DNA from: Bagarius yarrelli
Lineage: Eukaryota > Chordata > Actinopteri > Siluriformes > Sisoridae
Length of the DNA: 64,000 nt
Reading direction: 5' to 3'
Assembly: GCA_005784505.1 (NCBI GenBank)
Contig: VCAZ01000025.1
Coordinates: 6,676,182 to 6,740,181, forward strand
Under the pieces are notes generated by a model. The model was not told where the DNA came from. It saw only the letters and a program-made list of their open reading frames with translations, and searched no databases. This document shows, piece by piece, positions 24,001 through 37,857 of the stretch; the stretch's first letter is position 1, and every line of letters begins with the position of its first letter. A program made the position numbers and the translations under genes.

Positions 24001-27000
24001 TATCTATACTGAGCCTGAGCGTGACACAATATCGATCGTGACGACATTTTTTTGTGTGTTTTGCGATTCTTTCTCTCACAAAGCTCTCTCTCGCTCTCTT
24101 TCACAGCTTTGTCTGGGTGAAGAGAGGAACAACGGTGTGTTTCCTGGGGAGAGGTTTGACTACTGAGAACAAGACAGGAGATAAAGCGCTTGTCGACGGA
24201 TTAAGCCTCAGGAACCAGTGAACAGAAGAGTGTGTGACAGAGAGACGGTGTGGATCAAATGTGTGTGTGTTTAGATGATGATGCTTACTTTAAGGCTCTC
24301 TGTGCTGTAGTTTGGAGTGTTGGTTTCGGGACTTTCCTGTCGCTTGTCCCCGCTAAAACACAGCGCATCAAAGCAAAGTACTCCACCAACGCAGTCAGCC
24401 ACCAAGCACACCTGAGGGGGAAGGGGGGGAACCAGGAAGGTGCGGTCACTATGGGCAGGTCAAGCAGACCTCGTCTATCATTATTAAAAGTAGAAAACAA
24501 ATAATAATCAAATAAAAATAATTAATTAAGATATATCCACTGATTTGTACTAGAAATTGATTTTCTGTATGATTATAATCAACGTCAAAATTGGCATCTT
24601 TCCTGTTTACAGAAAGAATTCCAAGAAAAAATGGCAGAAAATGTTAATGTTTGAGAATCACTGGTTTAAGGTGTTGCACTGCTGATCTCCTGAAAATATC
24701 ATGGATTTAATTCCCAGGACCCTCAAGCTGTCACTGCTGGTCCCCTGAGCAAGGCCCTTAACCCTTAACTACAGTTTACACAATTACACTTGACTAAATT
24801 TACAGCAAATCCACAAAAAACTATTGACATGCTAAAACTGTAGCATTTTGTCTAAAATGCTTCTCACAGAAAACCTAGTAACACAATCCTTTGCGTAGGC
24901 TGTTGCTATAGAAACAGTGGTCTTAAATGTATTAAAACAGCCGTTACCATAGACACTACATTCCTCCGATTAAGCAGAATCAAAAATTCCACAGTACTGT
25001 AAAGTGATTGACGCAGCTCTGATGTTTACCTGCCCGGTGAAGCTCAGTCCCTCAGGTGACTGAAGGAAGTTGTGATACACCTGATTGGCCTGAGCGATTA
25101 CCGCCGCCACAGCGTCCTGGTACTGAGGAGCAGCGATGGCGAGGATGGGCAGAGCGGCCAAAGGCAGGTGATCCACACTACTGCAAACGCAGCTCTCGTC
25201 ATAGCTGTACGGATTCAAACTGCAACACGAACCAAGACGTGTTACAATTGCAAAAGCTGAGAGGAAACACGTCATTAAACACGCAGAAACTTCACAAGAT
25301 TCCATTTTTAACAGAAAATCATGCAGTAAATATTTATTCAGTAAAAAAATAAGGCTTGACCGACAGCAGTGGGCCGTCAGGACCAGCAGTGCTTTCTCTG
25401 CTGGCCCTGTAAAACATAAAGTTATGTCAATAATGTTTTTCTTGATTTTTTCTTAAATTGAATTATTTTCAGAATTTATTATGCAAATCATGTAAATTTC
25501 ACAAAATTGACTATGGTTAGTTTTGTTGAGATTGAATGTTGAGACCTTCATTATAAAGGTCTGGGGCCGCACCACAGACAGCGCTAGCCTATCGTTAAAA
25601 GAGGTCGCATCTAATTTGTAAAATAGTATCAGCCAATCAAATGTTGACGTTCAGTTACAGCCCGCCCTCTGGGTCTAGAGACGTGCCCAGTGTTACCCCT
25701 AGTGTTTATCTGGAATTTTTAGGGTAAAAAATTAAAACTCAATGAAAAGTAAATGACAGCCACACTCGCCCTAACCCTAACCCTAACCCCAACCCCAACC
25801 CTAACCCTAACCCCAACCCTAACCCTAACCCCAACCCTAACCTGTTTAAACATTTTTATTTAAATTGTTCAGAATTTTTTAAGGTTAAAGTGTAAAGCAT
25901 TATTTGATTTTTTATCGGATACGTTAAATAAGATTTCTTATCTCCATTCCCACATAGCAGCAAGTTATGCACTTTATGATGCTAAGACAATTTACTTTTA
26001 GTCTTTAGTCTTTAGCTCTGTTAATGTGGCTATTTGTTGTTATTGTTTTGAGTAATTCTGTGTTGTTTTGTGTAGCACCATGGGGCCCTGGTGAATTGTT
26101 GTTTCATTTTTCCGTTATATTGCGTCTGCTATATATGGTTAAAATGGCAATAAAGCTTCATGAACTTGAAGTTATTTTTGCTGTAAGTGCTGTTGTTTAC
26201 TTGTTTCCCCTTTTGCATGCAATTCTCAAAACATCCACAAGACGACATCATATATACGATGTTACAAAACCGATATCCAATAATAAAAACATTGATAAAA
26301 CCAATTATCCTTCAATTGCTAGTATAAACAAATGAGTTCTTTTTAAAAATCTCTAGGGGTCGACTTTCATGTGAGCTTTTTATTAACCACTAACGCTGAG
26401 TGAGAAAAGACAACGATCAACAAAATACACAACAAAACAGGGGCAAAGTTTTTTGGCATCTCCGAAAATTAATGCTTCATAGACTTCTAAGATGGATAGT
26501 TAAGTGGTTAAGGTGTTAGACTGCTAATCAGAAGGGGCTGCCAATGCTGGGCTTCTAAGCAAGGACCTTAACAATCGGTGCGATAAATTAAGGAGGGTGT
26601 TGACCAAATGCCAGAAATGTAAATTTAGGTTTAGGGAAATGATTTAGTGAAGATGCAGTGAAAAAAAGGTGGAGCTTCACATCAGAGAATAGCTTCCAAT
26701 TCTCATCTACCAACAGAATTTTGTTGTTATTTCTGCATTTCTGCAGAAAACCTTGTCCTGATGGCAATTAAAGGGAAACTGAGGACAGTTTGAAAAAAGA
26801 CATGAGAAACATAAAAAAAGGAAGAAGAATAAATAAGAAGAAGAAGAAGAAGAAAAAGAGGTACTTAAAACTGCATCTTAAACTCAGTCAGGTTCTTTGA
26901 TATGAAAATTGGCTCTATGGCTCACTGAATACAGTCAAGCCTAGAATTTTGAAACATTTATCGCCATTGCGTCACATGGACTCCAGGTGGAGATCAGCAA

Positions 27001-29915
27001 AAGAAAAGAAATGCCTTTAGCTAAATTCATGCCATGATTTTTAAAAACAAGTGGTATCACTAGCTTTTAAAAAGCACACATAGCACTTAGTGGCAATTAG
27101 AGATTCAGTGTAAACTAGCTGAAAGTAACACCATTCTCTGATGGACTATTACCTCACACCATCCCCACACCCCCTCACACTATCCTTCCACCCCCATGCC
27201 ATCTCTACACTATCTCCACACCATCTCCACACTATCTTTATACTATCCCCACACTATTCCACACCATCTCCATACTAACCCCACACTACCCAACGCCATT
27301 CCCACATTATCCCCACACCACCCCCAGACTGTCCCACACCATCTCCACACTATACCGGCACCATCTCCACATTATCCATAACCATCCCCAAACCACCCTA
27401 CACTATCCCAACATCATCATACATCATCCCCACACTATCCCCAAACCATCCTACACTATCCCCAAACCATCCCCACACTATCCTACATTATCCCCACACC
27501 ATCCCTACACTATACCCACACCATCCCCACACCATCCTACACTATCCCCACACCATCCTACATTATCCCCACACCATCCCCACACTATACCCACACCATC
27601 CCCACACCATCCTACAATATCCCCAAACCATCCCCACACCATCCTACATTATCCCCAAACCATCCCTACACTATCCCCACACCATCCTACACTATCCCCA
27701 AACAATCCCCACCTTATCCCCACACCATCCGTACTATCCACACACTATCCCCACACCATTTTGCCAATAAAATCAACAGTAAGGTGTCTTAATGATTATT
27801 GCGTTGTATCACTGACAGTGCTTTAAATATCTGGTCAGGAAGACAAAACAAAGGAGCATGTAATTTTTCCTTATCCAAATATAGAACTCACTGTGAGACG
27901 AGCGTGAAGGCTTCGGCACACACAGGAGGGCAGGACACCAATCGCACCAGCATTCGGTCTGCTGCCTTCTGAAAATGAGCTCGTGCCACCCGCTCCAGTA
28001 CAGACGCCAGCGTAGCAGCGTCGCCTGCCTTCCCGCCTGGATCCCCGCCTCCAGAGTCCAGAATGTGACCGCCGTGAATGACCAGGATCAACAGCTGCGT
28101 TCTGCACTTTCTCTGCAGAGGGGCATAAATGGAAAAAGGTCATTCGACAAAAAAATCGATAGTTAACTGTTATGTTGGAAAGATATATGTGAATTCCGTT
28201 GCTACTCTGATGTGGACCCCCGTATAATGTGGGTTGAAACGGATTATCCTGATCAGATTAGAGCCATATGTCTATGACCTTCAGGCAAAGGGGGAATAAG
28301 CACACTCACCTCCATGTCCTCCAGACCATCTACGCTACTCTGTGGTGCACATCGAGGGTGTCTCAGTCTGTACAGGTTTTCTGTGGAAGAGAAAAGAAGA
28401 AAAAAATGCTTTAAGCTAAAAGGAGGTGAAAGTTCAAACAAACAGGAAGATTTCAGAAGCTTTCTCTCTCTCTCTCTCTCTAATGGACTATAAAGACTAT
28501 AATCCTAACTGTCTGCAGTTTTAAAGATATATTTAGGGCATTTTTGCCCAAAGAAAGTAGGGAGGTGAAATCGTGAAAGATCCATGAGCCAGGAATCAAA
28601 TTCAGGACACCCGGAGCAGAAAAGTGCCATATAATAATGATTGTGATTGCTATTATTATCCTCATTATTACCAATATTTTATTTGACATGAACACCACAA
28701 TTACATTAGACAAACCATATGTAATTGTTTAACTGAGGCTTGTTGTTTAAAAGAAAAAGATAGAGAAAAGTACTCAAAAAGTATTAATAACAATAGAAAT
28801 GATATACGGAAGCACTTGAGTCAGCTACACAGCTGTGTGAATGGCGATGACGTTACTGACCTGGGATCTGTAAATGTAGCTTGTGTGGATGCTACTGTTC
28901 TACTTAGTCAACAAAACAGCTTTGCTACTGAAAAGCTATTTGATTTAGAAAACAAGGCGCTACCACCACCATGCTACTGAGAAATGTAGTTACTGCCTAA
29001 CTGTTTACATCTCCTATTAAAAGCACTGACATCAATGTCTATTTTTAAATTAGTGGGTAAAGCATTGAAAAGTTCTTTATATAATTATATTTACATTTAC
29101 AGCATTTGGCAGACGTCCTTATCCAGAGCGACTTACATTTATCTCTTTTATACAACTGAGCAATTAGGGGTTAAGGGCCTTGCTCAGGGGCCCAACAGTG
29201 GAAGTTTGGCAGAGCTGGGAAATGAAACCACAACTTTCAGGTTGGTAGTCCAAAACCTTAACCATGAGCCACCACTTTTCCCCCCATATATATCGTTAAT
29301 GCTCTACCCACTAGGCCCCCAGGCTGAAACTGACAGCAACTTTTATTTAAAACAAATCCATATAAATTTAATGGCTATAAGGAACACTTGGTTGAGGGTT
29401 AAGGCCCCAGTTGAGGAATAAGGACCTTGCTGAAGGGCCCAGCAGCGAAATCTTGGTGGTGCTACAAATGGATTAACGATCTTCCAAGCAGCAGTCTAAC
29501 ATCTTAACAACAGAGCTACCACTACAATATGCTGGTGGCCAGATGCTAATTTCCTGTGTTGATGTATATCAGATGGCAGTTGACTTGGTGAAATTGGATT
29601 GGATCTGAATGTTACAGCGATGCTCAAAATATCTAAAATGAAGCACAGTGGATTCATCAAACCACTCCTGAGTCCCCGAACAATCACGTCATGACAATCA
29701 TCGCCTTCACAAAAGAGATTTTATCCATCGCTCGGAGGCACAAACACAGAATTAATGTCATAACTAGTACTTTCCATGTTAATGTGTAATGTGGGCTTTT
29801 TGGTGGCGGTAATTGCTGCCTTTTCTAATCAGATAATTACAGAGGGCAAACGACATTGGTGTTAATTAACACTGAATGCCTGGAACAGTCAGCCGTAGCA
29901 GGCAGATGTGTGTGT

Positions 29916-29959
<44 letters not shown>

Positions 29960-30116
29960 CTTTATTGATGGTTCTTCATAAAGTGGTGTTAATGTACTGT
30001 ACATGGTACGGGCCAGACCTGTAAAACGAGAAGCTGGTGGACTGTTGGATGGATGGACGGATGGATGGATGAATGAACGTAAGAATGGATGGACATACAA
30101 AAAGACAGACATACAA

Positions 30117-30147
<31 letters not shown>

Positions 30148-33100
30148 AATGAATAAAATAATGAATGAATGAATGGATGGATGGATGGATGGATGGGTAA
30201 GTCAGAAGGCCAAACCTCAGCTGTAAAACAAGAAGCTGGTGGACAGTTGCATGGATGAATGAATGGATAGATAGACAGACAGACAGACTAATAAGAAGAT
30301 AGATAAATGAATGAAAGAATAAATGAACGAATAAAAGAATGAATGAATGAATGAGTGAATGAATGAACGAACAAACGGAGGGATGGATAATTGGCTATTT
30401 CTTTTTAGAATTAAGAAAATATATTTACGTTGCTGGCTTACATTTGTCTCTATTTAGTTCAGGGTCCCAGCAGTGGCAACCTGGTAGTACTGGTATTTAA
30501 ACCCATAATCTTCTGATAAGCAGTCCAATACCTTAACCACTGAACTGTTTTTCCTTTAGTGAATTAAAAATAATAATAATAATAATAATAATAATTTCTG
30601 TCCTGGAGATAATGCCGATATCACTGTCCACTCCCTGAGCTGCAATCCGAGCCTCTATTTCCCTAATAAATGTTTAATAACGTGTTTAAAAGCTTGACAA
30701 GTCTGCGATTGTGAAGACAGAAATAAATTGCAGGCTGCTGCACAAACGCAGTGCAGATTAGTAAACATGTCAGCAGTCAGCAGGCAAACAGCTCAATATT
30801 GATAATTGCTATAAATGTTTGATGAGCAATCACGCTGAAGCACTTTTATTGTTTACAGGCGTTTTTATCAGCTGACGCAGATCCACCTCCGGTAACACAC
30901 GCCGGTTTAGCCATAACCACTCACGCTGAACGCTTTAACCTCACGATGCCACACCAAGTTTATTGCTTTTTTTTTTTAAATTGATATTATCTACCATGAA
31001 GTTATGGGAAAACAATTCACAATAGATGTGTCTACATGGTGTATTATATTCCGATTACAAGTGATTTTAAAGTCCAATCTGAATGTAATTCTATCAATTT
31101 ATTATATTATATATATAATTTATTAAAATATTAATGTCAACACATTAATCAGATTTAAAAACCCAAAACTTCACTCAGATTGAGAGGTGGACAAACAAAC
31201 AAAAAATTCCTTTATGTAAACAAGTGAATCCAGTATTAAGTATTGTTTCTATTCCAGGTTGCTAAATTTTAGTAGCACACCTGTCTTCAGTCCATATTAC
31301 AGACTTTCCTGCTCTTCAGACATGGGGGAAGGGGGGCAGCAAAATCAGCTGCAGCTCATGCAGAACGCAGCTGCCAGGAATCTGACTAAAAGCAGAAAAT
31401 CTGATCACAATTTTATCAGTATATGTCCTCAGGTCCAAACACTGGCTGCCAGTTACATTTAGAATTGATTTTAAAGTACAGCGGTGCCTCAATTCGTTTG
31501 GTGGTGGAGCTTGTAACTCAAATTGCTCGTATGTCAAATCAATTTTCTCATTGAACCGCAATTTTTTTGTTACATGTTTTTAAATAATAAAAATATACTT
31601 ATAAATACAGTAGAATATACTGGAATAAACTGGTTTTATTAAGTATAATGTACAGCATTTACCTTGGAGATCAGACGACTCCACTTGCTAACATGCATGT
31701 CTGACTAGCTATCGAGTGAGACACGAGATACTGGGCTGATGTTACGGCGTTCACTGTGGCGTTCGCTACGCCAACCAGCGGTTGAGTGCGTAAAGCTGAC
31801 TCGTAATTTTAGCTCGCAACTCAAAGCAAAAAAATGGTCCGAGGGACATCTCGTATCTTGAAAAACTTGTTAGTCGGGACATTCATAAGTCGGAGTAACA
31901 CTATACTGTTACTAGTTTATAAGTCACTTAATGGCCTATAGGACCTAAATATATTTCAGATAAGTTTACTGAATATAAATCAGATCACTTAGAGTCCGTT
32001 AGAGCTACCAAGGGTTCACTCCAAGCAAGGAGAAGCTGCGTAAACCTGCTATTACACAGCCCGTTGTTAGAATCAGCTACCAGAAGAGATCAGATGTGTT
32101 AAATCAGTAGCCATCTTTAAATCCGGACTCAAAACACAACAATTTAGTTCTATGAATTTTTAACACTATGAATTACCACTGGGTATGAAAAGTGCTATAG
32201 AAATAAACTTGCCTTGCCTCGCCCCACCTCACCTTTAGGTAAAGGTTTTCTTTCCATTTCTTTCCTTTCAGTATCTTCATCCACAGGCTGCTAATTGAAA
32301 GATTCTGGTTGGCTGTTTACATACAGCGTGATCTAATCCGAAACTACCTACGCTTAAATTAATCAGATCAACTTGCTTAAATAGAGGGATTTTTTCCATT
32401 TGATGGGTTTATAGAAGCTTCATTTCACCCCTTTAATAAGTTTGGGAATTTTAAATCTGATTAAGGTGTTTAGATAAAGCAATTCTATTCAGATTAGACT
32501 TTTAAATGAACTGTAATCAGAATACACTGCGCCATGTCAAGACACCGTCTCTACTCTCTCGATGAACCTGAATAAAAGCCACTGGTGTGAATTAAAACCT
32601 CTAAACGATGACCATGGGAAGCAGACATTCATCCTCTGGCACCAAAATCATCCCCGGTGGAATGCGGTTCGGGTAATAATCCGTTTGCGAGCCTATTAAC
32701 ACACACGGTATTTCTCAGAGATGCCACACGTCATCAGCGAAACGCTTTATTAAAGCAGAAGCTCTGCCGAGGTTAGGCAAGTGTGAGGCGCTCTGCCAGA
32801 CTGAGTCAGCGCGCATCCTGTTGAGCTAATGAGGTTTGCGAGAGTGAGAGTGGCAATATGGTGATTATTTCACTCAGGCAGAATCAATCAGGGTGTGATC
32901 TCCTTCCCTTCCATCCACTCGACTCAGCCATGCACAGGAAGCAACACGGTGCACAAGGCTCGCGCCATCACATGACCTCTTCCCGGAGTTTCTTATCTAC
33001 ACTCTGACAAGAAAGAAGTTGCTCTGGTTTTTATCCAGAAAAAATGGAAATTTAAAATGATTTTTACCAGCTTTTAATTCGACACAATTCTATAAAGATG

Positions 33101-36100
33101 GAGTGATAAAAAAATAGAACAATTGAGTGATGAAATGGAGTGATTAAGTGAAAGAATGACGGAGTGGTAAAATGATGGAGTAACGGTATCACAAAATAAA
33201 AAAAGTGATAAAATAACAGAATAATGAAGTGATGAGGTAACAGAATAATGAAGTGATGAAGTAACAGAATGAAGAAGTGATGAAGTAACAGAATGAAGAA
33301 GTGATAAAATAACAGAATGAAGAAGTGATAAAATAACAGAATGATGAAGTGATGAAGTAACAGAATGAAGAAGTGATGAAATAACAGAATGATGAAGTGA
33401 TAAAATAACAGAATGATGAAGTGATGAAGTAACAGAATGAAGAAGTGATGAAGTAACAGAATGAAGAAGTGATGAAGTAACAGAATGAAGAAGTGATGAA
33501 ATAACAGAATGAAGAAGTGATAAAATAACAATGATAAAGCAGTTTAAAATGATGGAGTCATGAAATAACAAAATGATGGATTGGTGAAGTAACAGAATGA
33601 TGGAGTGATGAAATGAGGGGGTGATGAAATAACAGAATGATGAAGTGATGAAATGATGAAGTGATGTAATAGAGTGATGAAATGATGGAGTGATGAAGTA
33701 ACAGAATAATGGAGTGATAAAATAACAGAATGATGGTGTGGTCAAATGCTTGGGTGATAAAATAACAGAATGATGGAGTGATGAATTAACCGAATAATAG
33801 AGTGAGAAAATAACAGAATGATAAAGTGATGAGGTTACACAGAATGCTAGTCATGAAATAACAGACTTATGAAATAACAAAATGATGGATTGGTGAAGTA
33901 ACAGAATGATGGAGTGATGAAATGATGGAGTGATGAAGTAACAGAATAATGGAGTGATGAAGTAACAGAATGATGGAGTGATGAAATAACAGAATAATGG
34001 AGTGATGAATTAACCGAATAATAGAGTGAGAAAATAACAGAATGATAAAGTGATGAAGTAACAGAATGATAAAGTGATAAAGTAACAGAATGATAAAGTA
34101 ACAGAATAAGTAACAGAATGATAAAGTGATGGAATAACTGATTAATGAAGTAACAGAATGATAAAGTAACAGAATGAGTAACAGAGACCTTCCTCCACTC
34201 TCAGCTGATACACTGTCTGCCTGTAGTGCCACAAAATTATTCCGCGCATGTAAACACCGTTTCGGAACAGATAATGTCTGATCTAAACACTCAACCAGAA
34301 TATTTCAATCGGATTTTTCTGATCAAATGACATAAAGGTGTGCATGGGCTGAAAGACACTATTCAACATGTAGCATTATATTCCGATTATAGCCGGTTTA
34401 AAATTCCAATCTAAATAAAAGCCCTTCATGTAAACAGCTTAATCGGAATAAAACCAATTAAACTTCCTTTCAGGTAAAGAGGGATGGGATTAACCTTTCA
34501 TAAACCGACCACTCGAACAATTCCAGTAAATCTGATTACCTCGTGAGCGCTCCAGGTGTCCCAGGGTCTCGATTTGCTCCACCAGGTCATTAGAGTTCCA
34601 CTGGCTCATCTCCAGTAGGATGGATGTTCTCCTTTCCATAACATCTAACAGAGAATGAGATAAACACAGTCTCAGTCCAGAGCGCATTTCAGCAGCGCTA
34701 ATCGAGTCCTCGTCAGGCCAAAACTAATTAACTCTGTTTACTCGCATCGGGTTTAACAAGCAATTTCCGCTCGCCCGTCGCCGCCGCGCTTATTAATGCG
34801 CGTTAACGATTAAATCCAATACGGCAACCGAACCCAAAGCTGTCAAACTTGAGTTTATCTGCTCTGCGTTTATTTCTCTTAGGAATGCGACACAACTGCA
34901 CCGGTGATCATTCCGGTAATGTGCAGGTGCTCCTGATAAAGTTCCTTTAACGTCATGGAAACAAACGATTCTTTCTAATAATAATATAAATACAAATACA
35001 AATAAATAATCTGAAATCACTCTCCATTTTCTTCTTTAATTAAGACAAGCTTTTAAACTGCAGCAGCACCAACATCTCCTTTCCTACAGACAGATGTGAC
35101 GAAATGATGGAATAATAATAATGAAAAAAAAAAGAGTAATAATAATAATAGAGTAAATAAACGATAGACTAGTGAAATGATGAAGTAAAGAAATGATAGA
35201 GTGATGGAATGATTGTTTATTAGAACAGGGGTTTTCAATGGAGTATTAGAATGATAAAGTGATATAATTATTGAGTAATAAACTGACAACTGTTATGAAA
35301 TAAATGGATAAAGGAAATAACGAAAAGATTCATTTACGGAATGATAGAATCACAGAGTGATGGAATGGCAATGTTATAAATTCATATACTGGTGGAACGA
35401 TGGACGATGACTGGATGGATGGATGGATGATGGATGGATGGATGGATGGATAGAGATGGATAGATGGATGGATGGATGGATGGATGGATGATGGATTTAT
35501 AAATAGAAGAATAGATAGTGGGATAAATGGATAAATAAATAAATGCATAGATGGATGGATGAATGGATGGATGGATGGATGGATAGATAGATGGATGATA
35601 GATAGATGGATGGATAGATGGATGGATGATGGATTTATAAATAGAAGAATAGATAGTGGGATAAATGGATAAATAAATAAATGCATAGATGGATGGATGA
35701 ATGGATGGATGGATAAATAGTTTCATGGATGGATAGACGGATGCATAAATAGATAGAGGAGTGGATGGATGGATGGACTAATGGATAAAAAATAGAAAAT
35801 AGATGAATAGATGGAAAGATAGATGAATAAATTTTATCCCTCCTTCATGGATTTATCTTTTATATAAGACAACAGTCACTCAAACAGTGAACAGTGTTTC
35901 AGACAGATGTTATCGTTCTGCCTTATTTAAATAACGCACATCTGCACTGAGGTGGTGTAAGCAGCGAGCACTGCTGTGGTGTGGTAGGAAGAATTTCACC
36001 CAAAAACACAAAGGCTGAAAGAGCTGAAAAAACCCTGAGCGCATGGGCTAAAAATAGCTGCAGTGCATCCAAAAGGGTGGGAACATGGGGCAAAGGGAAG

Positions 36101-37805
36101 GAGCCACAGAAAAAATCCCTCTGAGATGATCAGATGAAGATGGATGCATCGGTCTGCACCTCCAGCTGGGAACCAACCCGACACTGCAGTGTTTGAGAAG
36201 GAAATCTGTTATAACCCATTTCATTATGATTATACTCGCTCATTAAGGCCCGGCCCGCCGGCTGCACACCACACCACCCGGTCCACCACACCACAGCAGG
36301 AAAAGGCAGGGGAGGTGTAAATCTCCTGTCAGAGCTGTGATGTGAGAACCGGCTGATGGGGAACGTCAGATAACATCATGGACAAGCGCAGCATGTAACA
36401 GCCGTGTTTCTTTTCAGCTCTGAACAGCAGGTGTGTGTAGTGAAGTGTGTGACATCTCAAGAATATAAACCTAAAGCGCTCTATGTTATCCTGCAAAACT
36501 GAAAAGAAAACGAAAAGTACCTTTACTAAAGTTATCACAATTTTACATTTTCTAGACATTTTTTCTTGACACTTTGAAGCTTTACATTTTCTATATTATT
36601 TAATTTCACTAAACTCTTGTTTTTATAACATATGAGTTTATAACCTATTTATAATTATGCCAATAATTTAAAACTGAAAAACAAATGAATTGTAACTCCA
36701 TTTTTACAGAATGATGTAATAAAAGGAATGATGAAGAGATGGAAATGATGGAATAATAGAGTGATGCAATTATGGAGAGATAGAATAAACGGGCAATGGA
36801 AATATTAAATAATGGAATAATAGAATGATAGAGAGATGGAATGATAACTATAATAGGCAGATTAAAGAATAGAGTGATGACATGATGTAATGTTAAACTG
36901 ATGAGATGCCAGAGAGATAAAATTATAGGATGATGGAAATGATGTAGTAAAGAACAGATTAAATATAGGATGATGAGGAGATAAAAGAAGGCGAAATAAT
37001 GACGAAATAATGGTGTGATGTAGTGATGGGATAATGAAAAGATGGATAATTAGGGGATTGATGATGAATAATAGAATAAACTAGTGATTTAATGATGTAA
37101 AGATGGAATGATTGGATGATGGGATGGTGGAATGATGGAATGATGAGTGATGTAATACAACAATGGGGTGATGGAGATATGTAATAATATTGCAAATCAA
37201 ATGATTGATGGGACACCGGAAAGATGAAAAGAATGAATGGTGGGCAAACAGGTAGATGTAATAATGAAGAGATAGGATAGGATGATGGAGAGATAAAATG
37301 ATTGGATAATGGGGTGATAGAATGGTGGATAGAGTGATAGGATAATGAAAAGGTGGCATAATAAGTGACGTGGTAGCAGGATAAAGTGATGGAACGATGT
37401 AGTGATGTAATACAATGATGGAGTGGTGGAGTGATGGGGTGATGGAGATATGGAATTATAAGGCAGATTAAATGATTAATGGGAAAACAGGAAGAGGAAA
37501 AGAAGGAATGGTGGGCTAACAGATAAATGTAATAATGGAGTGATGGGATGGGATGGTGGAGAGATAGAATGATTGGATAATGGGGTGAGGAAATAGTGGA
37601 TAGAGTAATAGGACAATGAATGATTGGATGATCGGATGGTGGAATGATGGCATTATGAGTGATGTAATACAATGATAGAGAGGTGGAGTGATGGGGTGAT
37701 AGAGATATGGAATAATAAAGCAGATTATATGATTGATGGGACAACAGAAAAAGAAAAAGAAGGAATGGTAGACTTATAGATAATGTAATAATGTAATAAT
37801 GTAAT

Positions 37806-37857
<52 letters not shown>

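Larger units (their letters stand above)
28381..34539 (-). other. pitpnm3 intron 3
   Basis: 6.2 kb of non-coding DNA: SINEs (29089, 29399, 30430), GT and GGAT repeats (29908-30375), an L2-like LINE with a nested insertion (31330-32225) and a 24-bp minisatellite (33085-34185). The interval 32230-33050 is unique-looking and without recognised features. Confidence 0.85.

Noticed and set aside
24250..24504. Plus-strand frame over exon 7
   Set aside because: Antisense shadow of pitpnm3 exon 7; the minus-strand reading matches the family.
29035..29421. 128-codon plus-strand frame
   Set aside because: Most of it is a SINE copy read through in reverse.
33064..33745. Minus-strand open frames of 155 and 223 codons (His/Ser/Leu/Phe-rich)
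   Set aside because: They run through a 24-bp minisatellite whose length is a multiple of three; no start context, no family match.
36959..37744. Minus-strand open frame of 261 codons
   Set aside because: Lies wholly in the degenerate GATGG-type minisatellite; composition is repeat-driven (Ser/His/Ile/Pro).
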